This document shows positions 27,301-34,635 of a DNA stretch of 64,000 bases, one piece after another. The stretch is taken from assembly GCA_015057165.1 (NCBI GenBank), contig SVEY01000013.1:18880-82879 (forward strand), written 5' to 3'. A program made the position numbers and the translations under genes. Numbering within the stretch: the first letter of the stretch is position 1; each line of letters begins with the position of its first letter. Under the pieces are notes generated by a model. It did not search any database. It saw nothing but the letters and a program-made list of their open reading frames with translations, and was not told the DNA's origin. This DNA is from Lachnospiraceae bacterium. Lineage in GTDB: Bacteria; Bacillota; Clostridia; Lachnospirales; Lachnospiraceae.

Positions 27301-27445
27301 CAAGCGCATAGAGCTACAAATTCTTTTAAAGGAGCAGAAGAAAAAATATACTGAAGACCTTGAGAAAAGGCATAAAATTGAGATTGGTCTTTTCGTGTAT
27401 AGTGTAGTAATTACAATCGTTAATGCAATTATATTAATTTGCTAA
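26927..27445 (+). CDS. Coiled-coil protein with C-terminal membrane anchor, overlapping the relaxase gene
   Basis: A 172-residue protein. Residues 25-145 are a long coiled coil rich in Glu, Lys and Gln, and residues 151-171 are one hydrophobic helix ending the protein (VYSVVITIVNAIILIC). It starts 374 bases before the relaxase stop in a different frame, with a strong AAGGAGG site 9 bases upstream. So about 370 bases are translated in two frames. It may tether or organise the relaxosome, but no function is established. Confidence 0.75.
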   Translation: MNLQDKMKSNPEESTQKTKTQNSTDIIEKSSQQLETAELLGKQSEAIRTLKTQLVEQRIEYEEEIQAVTSENSNLKKTLKEVDKIIRSQDKQIAQFKKNYVSRKDYVILSHQKSYAQEKANSAYNKRIELQILLKEQKKKYTEDLEKRHKIEIGLFVYSVVITIVNAIILIC

Positions 27446-27461
27446 TGGATTCCCATGTAAA

Positions 27462-27490
27462 TGAGGACGGATGTTGGTAATCCGTCCTCA
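27462..27490. terminator. Probable bidirectional terminator
   Basis: TGAGGACGGAT pairs perfectly with ATCCGTCCTCA around a 7-base loop, between convergent genes. T-runs are weak, so efficiency is uncertain. Confidence 0.5.
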
Positions 27491-27503
27491 AATCTTCTGA
27501 TTA

Positions 27504-27647
27504 TTAATGAATCTTACGCCTTGTTTCCCCAGTCTTTTGATTCAACACATCACAAAAACTTCCCACCAGGTTTTGTTTTTCCGTTTGCATACGAAGATAT
27601 GCCGTGTTCGTATAGTTATTTGTTGTTATAGCATTTGATATTGTCAT
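27504..27647 (-). CDS. Small unidentified protein, 47 aa
   Basis: An ATG at 27647 with an excellent GGAGGGG site opens a 47-codon frame ending TAA at 27504. The peptide begins MTISNAITTNNYTN and ends in a basic stretch. It is polar, with no membrane segment. It follows the 371-residue gene by 24 bases on the same strand and is probably translated from the same mRNA. I do not recognise the family. Confidence 0.6.
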   Translation of the reverse strand: MTISNAITTNNYTNTAYLRMQTEKQNLVGSFCDVLNQKTGETRRKIH

Positions 27648-27671
27648 GTTTTCCCCTCCATAACGTCTATA

Positions 27672-28787
27672 TCACATTCGTTTTTTATCCTGATTATACG
27701 TCCGTATCTCAAATAATTCTTCCATGGTTCTTTGTCTGGCATTATTTATGATTTGTTTTATTTTTTCTTCACTTAAATTCTTTGTCAGGCCTGCCTGCTG
27801 ACGTATTTGTTCATCCGTAGAAAACTGGGAATAAGCTCTTGTTACGCCTGTTTGAAAATGTCCATCACACTCCAAAATATCTACCGCGCAATATGGTGGA
27901 TCATTCAAATCTCTGCGTGTGATATTTTCATAATTATAAACAACTGTTTTTAAATACCCTCTCAAGCTCTTTTCAAACTTTTTATCGTTTAAAGCTTTTA
28001 TCAGAAGATTTTTATCAAGCGTAATACTCGGAATTCCAGGCTGTGAGAAGCCATCTTTGGTTTGATGAAACGAAAATTCAGACGATATATTATTCGTACC
28101 ATTTAAATCATCTATCCGAAAACTAACATTTGGATAATCCTTACAAAGATCCATATATAGTTCCAATTCATTTGCGTATGTTTTTCCCTTTTGTTTTTCA
28201 CTAACTCGTTCTAAAACGTCTGCCAGTTTATTTGCATCCAATGATTGTTCATACGTATTTGGATTGCCCAAATAAGCCTCTGCCATTTGTCGCAGCATTT
28301 TAATCCAATCCGTTCTTACGTTATAACCATCCACGCTCTGTAAATCCGGAAAGTCACCAAAATCTGATGCATTTTGCCCATATACTTTCATCTTATTATA
28401 TGAACCGAACGTTCCCCGATCCGTCATTCCGTTTTCATCCATATAAGCAGAAAACGCAAACATCTCAACCGCAGACGCGTTTCTTGGATCCACCTCGTTC
28501 ACATGAACATCGTAATATCTTTGTTCACCCCCATAGTTTACGGAGATTTTTATAATAGGATCCTCCTGCGTCGACATATCAGAATCAAACGCAGCCATTC
28601 CATAACTCATAGAATCCGAATACGGAAGCATCGTTAATGCCAGCGCATTTCCTTTCGCATGAGATTTTGATTTTTCCGCTGCTGCAGACATTCCGGAATA
28701 AAAATCGTCGATCTTTTTATTTCCGGTCTTTTCATAGGTTAATCTTTCATTTGTAACATTTGATACCGTATTTAATCCTACTTCCAT
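27672..28787 (-). CDS. Large hypothetical cargo protein of the mobile element, 371 aa
   Basis: A soluble, mostly polar protein of unknown function. The N-terminus (MEVGLNTVSNVTNERL) is unstructured-looking. The middle (about 70-160) is beta-rich and ends in a stretch matching YGQNASDFGDFPDLQSV. The C-terminal 60 residues are helical (LTKNLSEEKIKQIINNARQR). No signal peptide or catalytic motif is evident. Similar long proteins occur as accessory genes in Lachnospiraceae genomes and may belong to a DUF6033-like family, but that is a weak recollection, not a match I can show. Confidence 0.6.
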   Translation of the reverse strand: MEVGLNTVSNVTNERLTYEKTGNKKIDDFYSGMSAAAEKSKSHAKGNALALTMLPYSDSMSYGMAAFDSDMSTQEDPIIKISVNYGGEQRYYDVHVNEVDPRNASAVEMFAFSAYMDENGMTDRGTFGSYNKMKVYGQNASDFGDFPDLQSVDGYNVRTDWIKMLRQMAEAYLGNPNTYEQSLDANKLADVLERVSEKQKGKTYANELELYMDLCKDYPNVSFRIDDLNGTNNISSEFSFHQTKDGFSQPGIPSITLDKNLLIKALNDKKFEKSLRGYLKTVVYNYENITRRDLNDPPYCAVDILECDGHFQTGVTRAYSQFSTDEQIRQQAGLTKNLSEEKIKQIINNARQRTMEELFEIRTYNQDKKRM

Positions 28788-28849
28788 TATAACTTACCCC
28801 CTATTGCTCTTTCATGTTCTTCTCTCGTTCTATAGAATTAAATTTCCAT

Positions 28850-28876
28850 AAAAAAAGAGAGTGTTTCTACACCCTC
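28850..28876 (-). terminator. Intrinsic terminator, minus strand
   Basis: GAGGGTGT - AGAA - ACACTCTC (one G-U pair) followed by TTTTTTT on the minus strand. It lies upstream of the 371-residue gene, so it ends transcripts coming from the 29-31 kb minus-strand genes. Confidence 0.75.
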
Positions 28877-29302
28877 CATGGTTTATATCATAAAATAGCC
28901 AGTCCTTAGCTTCATACGTTTTGTATATCGGATATTTTATCTGTGATTTTAACCCTATTTTTATTTTTTTTCAATTATTATTCCTTTTCAAAGAGAACCC
29001 CTCATTCAAATACCACATAGCTTCTTCTTCCTCTATCGTCGTTTCTTGGGTCATCTGCCCTTGCAAATTAAACTTGCTTATAATTCGAATAACCAAATTC
29101 TATATTTTGCTTAAGATTAATAGGAATTTCAAACTTTTCCAGATGATAGCAACCGGCAATGAAAATGAGTTTCTTCCGTTCCCTTAATATATAAGTACTA
29201 ATCACACATTGTTTTCGATTAGTTCCCTTAAAAAAATTATATAAACCATTATATATATGCTGTCAACTAAGAGATTGTAAATGTAGCTTTTTTTAGCTCC
29301 TA

Positions 29303-29431
29303 CTTTCATTTTGCCTCGCACATTTTACATAAAAATACAGAGGCGTCAACTCTGCATTCGCACCACCTATGGTGGCTACGGAGTTGACTCCTCTGTATTT
29401 TTACGTTCCAGGCGGACAAGCAAAATGAAAG
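29303..29431. repeat. Nested 129-bp inverted repeat, MITE-like or structured RNA
   Basis: Outer arms CTTTCATTTTGC (29303-29314) and GCAAAATGAAAG (29420-29431) are perfect 12-mers. Inner arms at 29331-29352 and 29381-29402 match over 21 of 22 bases. The apex carries a small CCACC/GGTGG hairpin. No ORF is inside. No target-site duplication is evident. It could be a miniature transposable element, a recombination site or a structured RNA. Confidence 0.65.
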
Positions 29432-29563
29432 GAAAGCTATTGAATTACACATTCACACAGGAATTGTGTTCAAACCATACTCCTTTCTCGAAACAGCTTT
29501 ATCGCATCTTCATCAATATCAATCTTTCCTGCAGAAGACATAAATTAAAAGATTGTTTTAGTA

Positions 29564-29764
29564 TCATTTAGTATCATCATAGATTGATCTGGAACCTATA
29601 TCCTTAAGCCTCTTTCTCTTTTCCTCAAGGCTGGCAAATAGTTTTTTACTTTTCTCTATACTTGCTTTTAATTTATCCTCATCAACTCTATAATCGTTTG
29701 ACGGAACAAACAATTGTAATGGTTCAAAATTATACTTCATATCATTCAATGCTGTATTACTCAT
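29564..29764 (-). CDS. Small hypothetical protein, 66 aa
   Basis: A 66-residue polar protein with a helical, lysine- and glutamate-rich C-terminal half (about residues 30-55) that could form a short coiled coil. It starts 11 bases after the JAB-domain gene on the same strand, with AGGAGG upstream. No family recognised. The close spacing suggests it works with the RadC-like protein. Confidence 0.6.
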   Translation of the reverse strand: MSNTALNDMKYNFEPLQLFVPSNDYRVDEDKLKASIEKSKKLFASLEEKRKRLKDIGSRSIYDDTK

Positions 29765-29775
29765 ATTGAACCTCC

Positions 29776-30366
29776 TTAACTATAATACAAGCCCACTTCA
29801 CTACATTTTGCCAAAAAAGACAAGGCAGACAAATACAAATCTTTGGTTGATGACCCTGGTTCTAATTCATGTATACACTCTTTAAATAATTCAAAGGCAT
29901 CTTCCAAATTATAATTATCATCTCTCATTAAATAATGTATCTTCCCTTGATTAGACACCACAACCATAACAGCAATCTTTGTATATTGTAAGAAAAAATG
30001 TATATCTTGCAAAGAAAAAGTTTGAGTAGATGGATGATTATGTAATACTACCACCGCTACCGGCTTTTCAGAAACAATCAAGTGATTAGATAACGTATCC
30101 GACAAAATATCGATTTCGTGTTCGCTTCCGAAAGCAACTCCGACTTCATCAAGTGGATTCTCACGGCTCAAATCACATGTAAACGCAACCTCATTACTAT
30201 CATTTTCATCCTTAGAAACCAAAAGTAAATCCATTGCAAGATTCCTCATTATTTCGTTCTTGCTATCGTCAAAGCCTTTGTACTTAACGAATGGGACTTT
30301 GCTAATTGCAATATCTGTAATATATACTTTTTTGTCTTTTCTCTTTGCTTGTTCCAATTCCGACAA
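29776..30366 (-). CDS. RadC-like JAB/JAMM domain protein
   Basis: A 196-residue protein. The centre carries a JAMM-like metal motif, H109-x-H111 ... S118-x2-D121 (HNHPSTQTFSLQD), as in RadC-family proteins. The spacing between the His pair and Ser is one residue shorter than in classical RadC, and the preceding strand VAVVVLH fits the fold. There is no helix-hairpin-helix N-terminus. RadC-like proteins are frequent on mobile elements, with no settled role. It shares an operon with the 66-residue protein. Confidence 0.7.
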   Translation of the reverse strand: MSELEQAKRKDKKVYITDIAISKVPFVKYKGFDDSKNEIMRNLAMDLLLVSKDENDSNEVAFTCDLSRENPLDEVGVAFGSEHEIDILSDTLSNHLIVSEKPVAVVVLHNHPSTQTFSLQDIHFFLQYTKIAVMVVVSNQGKIHYLMRDDNYNLEDAFELFKECIHELEPGSSTKDLYLSALSFLAKCSEVGLYYS

Positions 30367-30483
30367 GTGAATAATCTCCGTTCTTTATATCAACTCTTCC
30401 AATATTATTATCTTTACCTACTACCACATATATTATAACATATATCAATTGATAATAGGATAGTATTATAAAATGTTGTCTCC

Positions 30484-31092
30484 CTAAGAATCCAATTCAT
30501 CTTTCATCTGTTGTAATTTATCAATTTGCTTCTGTAATTGAGCCTTCCTATGTGCCTTATCGGTTTCATCAACCAAGGCTTTAGGATATGTCCACTGCCA
30601 CATACGATATGACATCATTATTTCTTCACGTTCTTCATCTGATGTTGCCGCTTCAAGCTGTGATTTTGTCTGAGTGTAAACCTTATACCACTCTTCCATA
30701 CGCGAATACATTTCTTCCGTGTGATTAGCCGAAAGGCAAAATCTCGGTGGCTTACCATCTTCCTGCTCTTCTATTTCCATATTGAAAAGATGCTCTAACT
30801 CGAACATAGCATACATAGCGCCATCATATGTTGTTATGTCAGGATCCATAATGGCATATGCACTAACGCCTAATGCATTCGCTATATTAATAAGCATATC
30901 GGTCTTAGGCTTTCTAATGCCATTCTCATACTTTTGAACTCTATCCGCATTTAAGCCGATAAGTTCACCGAGTTCTGCTTGTGACAGATTCTTGGCAGTT
31001 CTGATACTACGTATTCTCCTGCCCATCCGCTTTGCAGTGCTATTGGAATCAAACGCTTCTACATCATTTCTTAATTCTGCGTTAAAAAGCAT
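30484..31092 (-). CDS. XRE-family transcriptional regulator of the element
   Basis: A protein of about 202 residues. An HTH domain of the Cro/C1 type lies near residues 25-85 (IRTAKNLSQAELGELIGLNADRVQKYE is split across its helices). The C-terminal 110 residues form an acidic helical region rich in Glu and Trp, of unknown function. The ATG at 31092 has GGAGG nine bases upstream; the frame extends to 31131. It is divergent from xis-int and is the likely regulator of that promoter, which carries inverted repeats. Confidence 0.8.
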   Translation of the reverse strand: MLFNAELRNDVEAFDSNSTAKRMGRRIRSIRTAKNLSQAELGELIGLNADRVQKYENGIRKPKTDMLINIANALGVSAYAIMDPDITTYDGAMYAMFELEHLFNMEIEEQEDGKPPRFCLSANHTEEMYSRMEEWYKVYTQTKSQLEAATSDEEREEIMMSYRMWQWTYPKALVDETDKAHRKAQLQKQIDKLQQMKDELDS

Positions 31093-31191
31093 CTTATCTA
31101 TCCTCCGATTTACCAAGTGTTTTCTACTCATCTACAATGATTTTATCATAGTTTTATACAAATAAAAAGAACAAAAATGAGCTTTACAAGA

Positions 31192-31283
31192 ACAAAATTT
31201 TATAGAATCACAATTTTGTGCTTGACGCTGACAAAATATCATGATATATTATTATAAGCACTAATACGTGATTGTAAATCACG
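31192..31283 (+). promoter_or_regulatory. xis-int promoter with operator-like repeats
   Basis: TTGACG (31222-31227), 17 bases, TATATT (31245-31250). An inverted repeat ACAAAATT (31192-31199) / AATTTTGT (31212-31219) lies just upstream of the -35. A palindrome CGTGATT-GTA-AATCACG (31267-31283) lies downstream of the start. Both are candidate operators for the divergent XRE regulator or Xis. Confidence 0.65.
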
Positions 31284-31344
31284 ATAACGTTATGCGTACA
31301 TTTTACAACATTTCACATCAATTACCAAAGGGAGGAAAACAGTT

Positions 31345-31548
31345 ATGAACGAATTATTAAAAGATTACCCACCTGTATTAAGCGTTGAACAAGTCGCTGA
31401 GATCCTCGGCGTTGGCAAACAACTTGTCAGGAAATCAATTGCTTCTAATGAATTAGGTGCCATAAAACTTGGCAGACTATATAAGATACCTAAGACAGCA
31501 TTGATTGAATTCTTGAATCACACTCTTAATTACGGGAAAGGCGCATAA
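31345..31548 (+). CDS. xis: Excisionase, Tn916-Xis type
   Basis: A 67-residue MerR-like winged-helix protein of the excisionase/HTH_17 type. The pattern VLSVEQVAEILGVGKQLVRK then LGAIKLGRLYKIPKTAL is the classic family sequence. It directs the integrase toward excision by bending the DNA at the element ends. GGGAGG precedes the ATG. The integrase gene follows one base after its stop. Confidence 0.88.
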   Translation: MNELLKDYPPVLSVEQVAEILGVGKQLVRKSIASNELGAIKLGRLYKIPKTALIEFLNHTLNYGKGA

Positions 31549-31549
31549 T

Positions 31550-32782
31550 ATGGGATTAGTCAAAAAAGAAAAAGGTAAGAACTGGTACTATCAATTTGAA
31601 TACATAGATGCTAACGGTAGGAAACGTGGCAAAAGTATCAATACTAACGTACCTAAGAACCACACATCAAAACGAGAAATGTCCAGAGCAGAAGCAATCG
31701 GTGTTCAGGCAAAGAACGAGTTCTTATGTGAACTTGAGAACGAGAAGCTTCGCGTTGTCGGTATCAGGAATGGTATAGATTATTCCTTATACACCATCGC
31801 CGATTATTCTGCTCATTGGATGGACGAGATACGCCACGAGGTTCGAGACAGCACTGCTTCGTCTTATCAGCAGGAACTTAACGCACACATTATTCCCATA
31901 CTGGGAGAAGTTAAACTTAAAGACTTTAACCTTAATACGGTTAAATATTTCTTCGACTTGGAATTCAACGACTGTCTTGATAAGATGAAAAATAATAAGT
32001 CGAACTATATGCAATCTATTAAGAAGCATCTTAACACCTTATCAAGTATGCTTGACTTTGCTGTTGAGGAAAATGCAATTATCGAAAATCCGGTACCTAA
32101 GATAAAGAAGCGTCTGCTAAAAAAGGTCAACAAATATAAAGTAGTCCATGAGGTCGAACCATATTCCTGGTCTGAACTTATGGCTCTTAAAGAAATAACA
32201 CTTGCTTCAAATACTCATATTGAAGCAGCTGTTATTATTGCCATTTACACCGGACTTAGACGAGAAGAAGTTCTCGGACTGAGATGGCAGGATGTTGATT
32301 TTGACAACAGATTATTACGCATCCAAAACACATGCACTAAGGTCGGCACGAAGATAGTGTACGCCGAAGCCACTAAGACGAGACAGTCAAGGCGAAAAGT
32401 TCCGATGATGGATGACCTATATGATTATCTGTTAGTATTAAGGGCTCGTCAGAATCACCTCAGAAACTTCTTAGGCGAAGGATATATTGATACAGACCTT
32501 ATATGCGTATGGGATGACGGCAAGCCAATTAAACCCGATAATCTTTCCAGACGTTTTACAAAACTCATTGAAGATAATAATCTTCGAAAGATAACCTTTC
32601 ATGATCTCAGACACTCATTCGGTAGCGTAATATTTAATTATACCGGGGACATCAAAGTTGTCTCAGATCTTCTTGGTCACTCTAACATCAGCACTACATC
32701 AGACATATATGTTAAGACTGATGAGATGCACAAAAAGGAAGCACTTAGTAACTTTAATAACCAAAGTGGAGCCATCAAATAA
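31550..32782 (+). CDS. int: Tn916-type tyrosine integrase
   Basis: A 410-residue tyrosine recombinase that integrates and excises the element at tRNA-Leu. It has an N-terminal arm-binding domain (KGKNWYYQFEY, residues 8-18), a SAM-like core-binding domain (about 80-190) and a catalytic domain. Catalytic residues are visible: Arg in TGLRREEVLG, His-x-x-Arg in HDLRHSFGS, His in LLGHSNISTT and Tyr in SDIYVKTD. It lies about 160 bases from the right att site, as expected. Confidence 0.93.
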   Translation: MGLVKKEKGKNWYYQFEYIDANGRKRGKSINTNVPKNHTSKREMSRAEAIGVQAKNEFLCELENEKLRVVGIRNGIDYSLYTIADYSAHWMDEIRHEVRDSTASSYQQELNAHIIPILGEVKLKDFNLNTVKYFFDLEFNDCLDKMKNNKSNYMQSIKKHLNTLSSMLDFAVEENAIIENPVPKIKKRLLKKVNKYKVVHEVEPYSWSELMALKEITLASNTHIEAAVIIAIYTGLRREEVLGLRWQDVDFDNRLLRIQNTCTKVGTKIVYAEATKTRQSRRKVPMMDDLYDYLLVLRARQNHLRNFLGEGYIDTDLICVWDDGKPIKPDNLSRRFTKLIEDNNLRKITFHDLRHSFGSVIFNYTGDIKVVSDLLGHSNISTTSDIYVKTDEMHKKEALSNFNNQSGAIK

Positions 32783-32802
32783 TTCCACGATAATTCCACT
32801 TT
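32781..32802. repeat. Right integrase arm-type direct repeats (putative)
   Basis: AATTCCAC at 32781 and AATTCCACTTT at 32792, 11 bases apart, just after the int stop codon. They are the mirror counterpart of the pair at 24592-24614. Confidence 0.5.
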
Positions 32803-32943
32803 ACTATCAATTTTTTCAAAGCATTGAAATACATAGCACAGAGAAAAATACAGAATACTACACTCGAAAAACCACGATTTTTTAAGAGATTTAAAGAAAT
32901 TTAAGAAAAACAAAACCCACCATATGAGCGATTACGAAGATTT

Positions 32944-32997
32944 TTTAGGTTCTTGTGCCCTAGTGGTGTGCAGGTTCGATTCCTGTCATCCGCATTA
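32944..32997 (+). other. Right attachment site: displaced 3' half of tRNA-Leu
   Basis: TTTAGGTTCTTGTG is identical to the tRNA-Leu anticodon region, followed by a differing variable arm and then a T-arm and acceptor end matching tRNA-Leu with two substitutions (GTTCGATTCCTG against GTTCAACTCCTG), ending CATCCGCA. This is the original chromosomal 3' half, now separated from its 5' half by the element. Confidence 0.88.
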
Positions 32998-33003
32998 GAT
33001 TTT

Positions 33004-33041
33004 ATGGTGTTTCATCTTGTGTGGTGGAACACCATTTTTTG
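33004..33041 (+). terminator. Original terminator of tRNA-Leu
   Basis: ATGGTGTT pairs with AACACCAT, followed by TTTTTT, 7 bases after the displaced tRNA 3' end. The stretch 33042-33220 holds no gene I can see. Confidence 0.7.
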
Positions 33042-33220
33042 TTGATTTTAAGCCATTTATTGAACATTCAGTTGTTTCGTCAAATTTCATCATATTTCGT
33101 CTTTTTAAGTAGTTTTTTAATGTTTTGCTAATCAAATTGTTAGTCAAAACTATAGTCAATTAAGCCACACAAGATAAGATATTGATATGGATAAAATTTC
33201 TTCAGTCCGACAAAACTTTT

Positions 33221-33616
33221 TTAACTTTTTTGTGGTGTCTCCAGGATAGAAATGTTAATTCTAACCTGAGAGTTGTTATAATTGAACGCACCTGTAATGC
33301 GTACTACCAACTTGTCGTTGGTAAAACGAATTTCGGTGTAATATTCTTCGCTTCTAATAATAGAAACCTTTGCTTTCTTTCTGAATGTGTGTGGAATGGC
33401 GCTCTCAAGTCTCTTTGCTTCTTCTCTGCAAAGAGATTCCATCATCGATTGTAGCTTATTGCTAGTCTCGAGATAATTGATGCGCATAGATGAAATTATT
33501 GAATTGTTAGATATAGTTACCCTGTCGAAGCACTCCGAAAATGCCTCGTATAAGGCGTATTCGAAGCTTTGTTGCTTGTTAACCTTGAACTTAGGTGTTG
33601 GAATGTAATATGACAT
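33221..33616 (-). CDS. Hypothetical protein, 131 aa
   Basis: A protein of unknown function. The start at 33616 has AAAGGAGG; the frame is open to 33700 without need. It begins MSYYIPTPKFKVNKQ, has a helical middle (LQSMMESLCREEAKRLES) and a beta-rich C-terminal part (VSIIRSEEYYTEIRF then VRITGAFNY). No signal peptide. It lies on the older island between the two tRNA-Leu 3' fragments. No family recognised. Confidence 0.55.
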   Translation of the reverse strand: MSYYIPTPKFKVNKQQSFEYALYEAFSECFDRVTISNNSIISSMRINYLETSNKLQSMMESLCREEAKRLESAIPHTFRKKAKVSIIRSEEYYTEIRFTNDKLVVRITGAFNYNNSQVRINISILETPQKS

Positions 33617-33916
33617 ATTGTACCTCCTTTGAGATGCGGCAACACAATTTGTTGCAATAAAATAAGTTCCATGTGGACAGACTCCTAGCGGGTCATCCAT
33701 ATGAAACTTCTACTCTCAAAAGATATAAATTTGTCTTTACAAATACATTATCGGCATATTTAAAAAAAGTCAAGTGCTTTTTTGAATTTTTAATTTTCCT
33801 CTGTCACCTTGACAAAAGGACCGTCCCCTGTCAACATTATGGGCGCTTAAGATCAGGCAATGAACATCCCCGTCAATCTTATCTAACTATGTACCATCTA
33901 GGTCATATTTCCACAC
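33617..33916. other. Non-coding stretch with a dispersed-repeat-like motif
   Basis: No credible gene. At 33809-33834 TTGACA and TGTCAA flank AGGACCGTCCCC. Sequences of the type ACAAAAGGACCGTCCCCTGT recur in Clostridia intergenic DNA and repeat families; that is recollection. It lies immediately beyond the deleted flavodoxin gene. Confidence 0.3.
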
Positions 33917-34136
33917 TCACTTTAGCATCTCAGCGAATGCTTCAATTTCAGCATCCTTTTCTTTTTTCGGCCATCACCGCACTCTTGCCACCCCAAAAGA
34001 ATTTCGCAAAACCCTTATCGCGGTAAGCCTTCTTAGGAAGAAGAGATAAACTATCTGCTCCCGTCACAGCCTTAATCTTATCTACAACAAATTCTGTATT
34101 TCCTTCCAGTGAATAATAAACTATTAAATCCTTCAT
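33917..34136 (-). pseudogene. Flavodoxin gene with a large internal deletion
   Basis: The first 57 or so residues are a clear flavodoxin N-terminus: the FMN phosphate loop is in VYYSLEGNTEFV, followed by a stretch ending KFFWGGKSAVMAE. The frame then ends at 33948. In the neighbouring frame the sequence continues as DAEIEAFAEMLK and a stop at 33917, which resembles a flavodoxin C-terminus. About 80-100 codons of the middle are missing, so no FMN-binding protein can be made. Its ATG overlaps the stop of the membrane protein gene, with AAAGGAG upstream. Confidence 0.7.
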
Positions 34137-34615
34137 TTTTTGCTCCTTTCAACTTCCTTTTTATGCATTAAATGAATTCCAATATGACCTATACCAAGAA
34201 TTATCACAGCGATTCCCAATAAAATGTTCCTACCGTATATCGCCAACATCAAAAAAGCCAAGACTGGAAGTGTTGCACCTGCAACTGGTATCCCAAGCAG
34301 ACTTCTGTAGAAATCCCCCATACTCTTCGGGCTTCTGAAATATCTAACCCAATAAACTTCGTATAGAATCATCAGTGCAAAAGCCATAATAAGCCACCAT
34401 GACCAGCCTGACCATATATTTATATTAAAATCTTCGAATATCAACACAATGCATGAAACCGATACTTCGCCTACTCTTTCGAATACTTTTAGAACCTTAT
34501 TTTCATTACAGACATATTTATCATAATCTATCGGTTGGTATCTGGTCCAAATAATATTCGGCACAATCAACATCAAAAGAAAAATCAAGCCAACATAGGA
34601 AAACCCAAAATGCAT
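34133..34615 (-). CDS. Membrane protein of a PadR-flavodoxin operon
   Basis: A 160-residue protein with about four membrane segments (residues 4-22, 62-84, 105-130 and 132-150) and a basic C-terminal tail. Family unknown. The start has a GGGGGTGAG site and its stop overlaps the flavodoxin ATG (ATGA). It lies 20 bases after padR on the same strand, so padR, this gene and flavodoxin form one operon. A link to redox or membrane stress is inference from the neighbours. Confidence 0.7.
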   Translation of the reverse strand: MHFGFSYVGLIFLLMLIVPNIIWTRYQPIDYDKYVCNENKVLKVFERVGEVSVSCIVLIFEDFNINIWSGWSWWLIMAFALMILYEVYWVRYFRSPKSMGDFYRSLLGIPVAGATLPVLAFLMLAIYGRNILLGIAVIILGIGHIGIHLMHKKEVERSKK

Positions 34616-34635
34616 AATCTCACCCCCAAGTCATC

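Larger units (their letters stand above)
28788..29563. other. Gene-poor stretch with terminator, decayed gene pieces and a nested inverted repeat
   Basis: No intact gene. At 28850-28876 the minus strand has an intrinsic terminator. Between about 28960 and 29215 the minus strand holds two gene-like fragments in different frames: one contains FEIPINLKQNIEFGY and ends in a stop; the next contains EEEEAMWYLNEGFSL and ends in a stop. They look like the C-terminal half of a frameshifted gene. At 29303-29431 lies a nested inverted repeat, entered separately. Confidence 0.5.
24467..32957. mobile_element. Integrative mobilizable element in tRNA-Leu, about 8.5 kb
   Basis: The element is bounded by 14-base direct repeats TTTAGGTTCTTGTG (24467-24480 and 32944-32957) in the anticodon loop of tRNA-Leu. 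It encodes a replication-initiator-like protein, MobC, a relaxase, cargo genes, an excisionase and a Tn916-type tyrosine integrase next to the right end. It has no coupling protein or type IV secretion genes, so it can presumably excise and be mobilised by a helper element but not transfer itself. Hairpins between the rep and mobC genes look like oriT. Confidence 0.85.

Noticed and set aside
28921..29187. An 88-aa plus-strand frame in the gene-poor stretch.
   Set aside because: No ribosome-binding site, unlikely composition (many Phe/Ile/Ser), and minus-strand gene remnants cover the same DNA.
33673..34026. A 117-aa plus-strand frame over the flavodoxin remnant.
   Set aside because: It is antisense to the recognisable flavodoxin pieces and has no ribosome-binding site.
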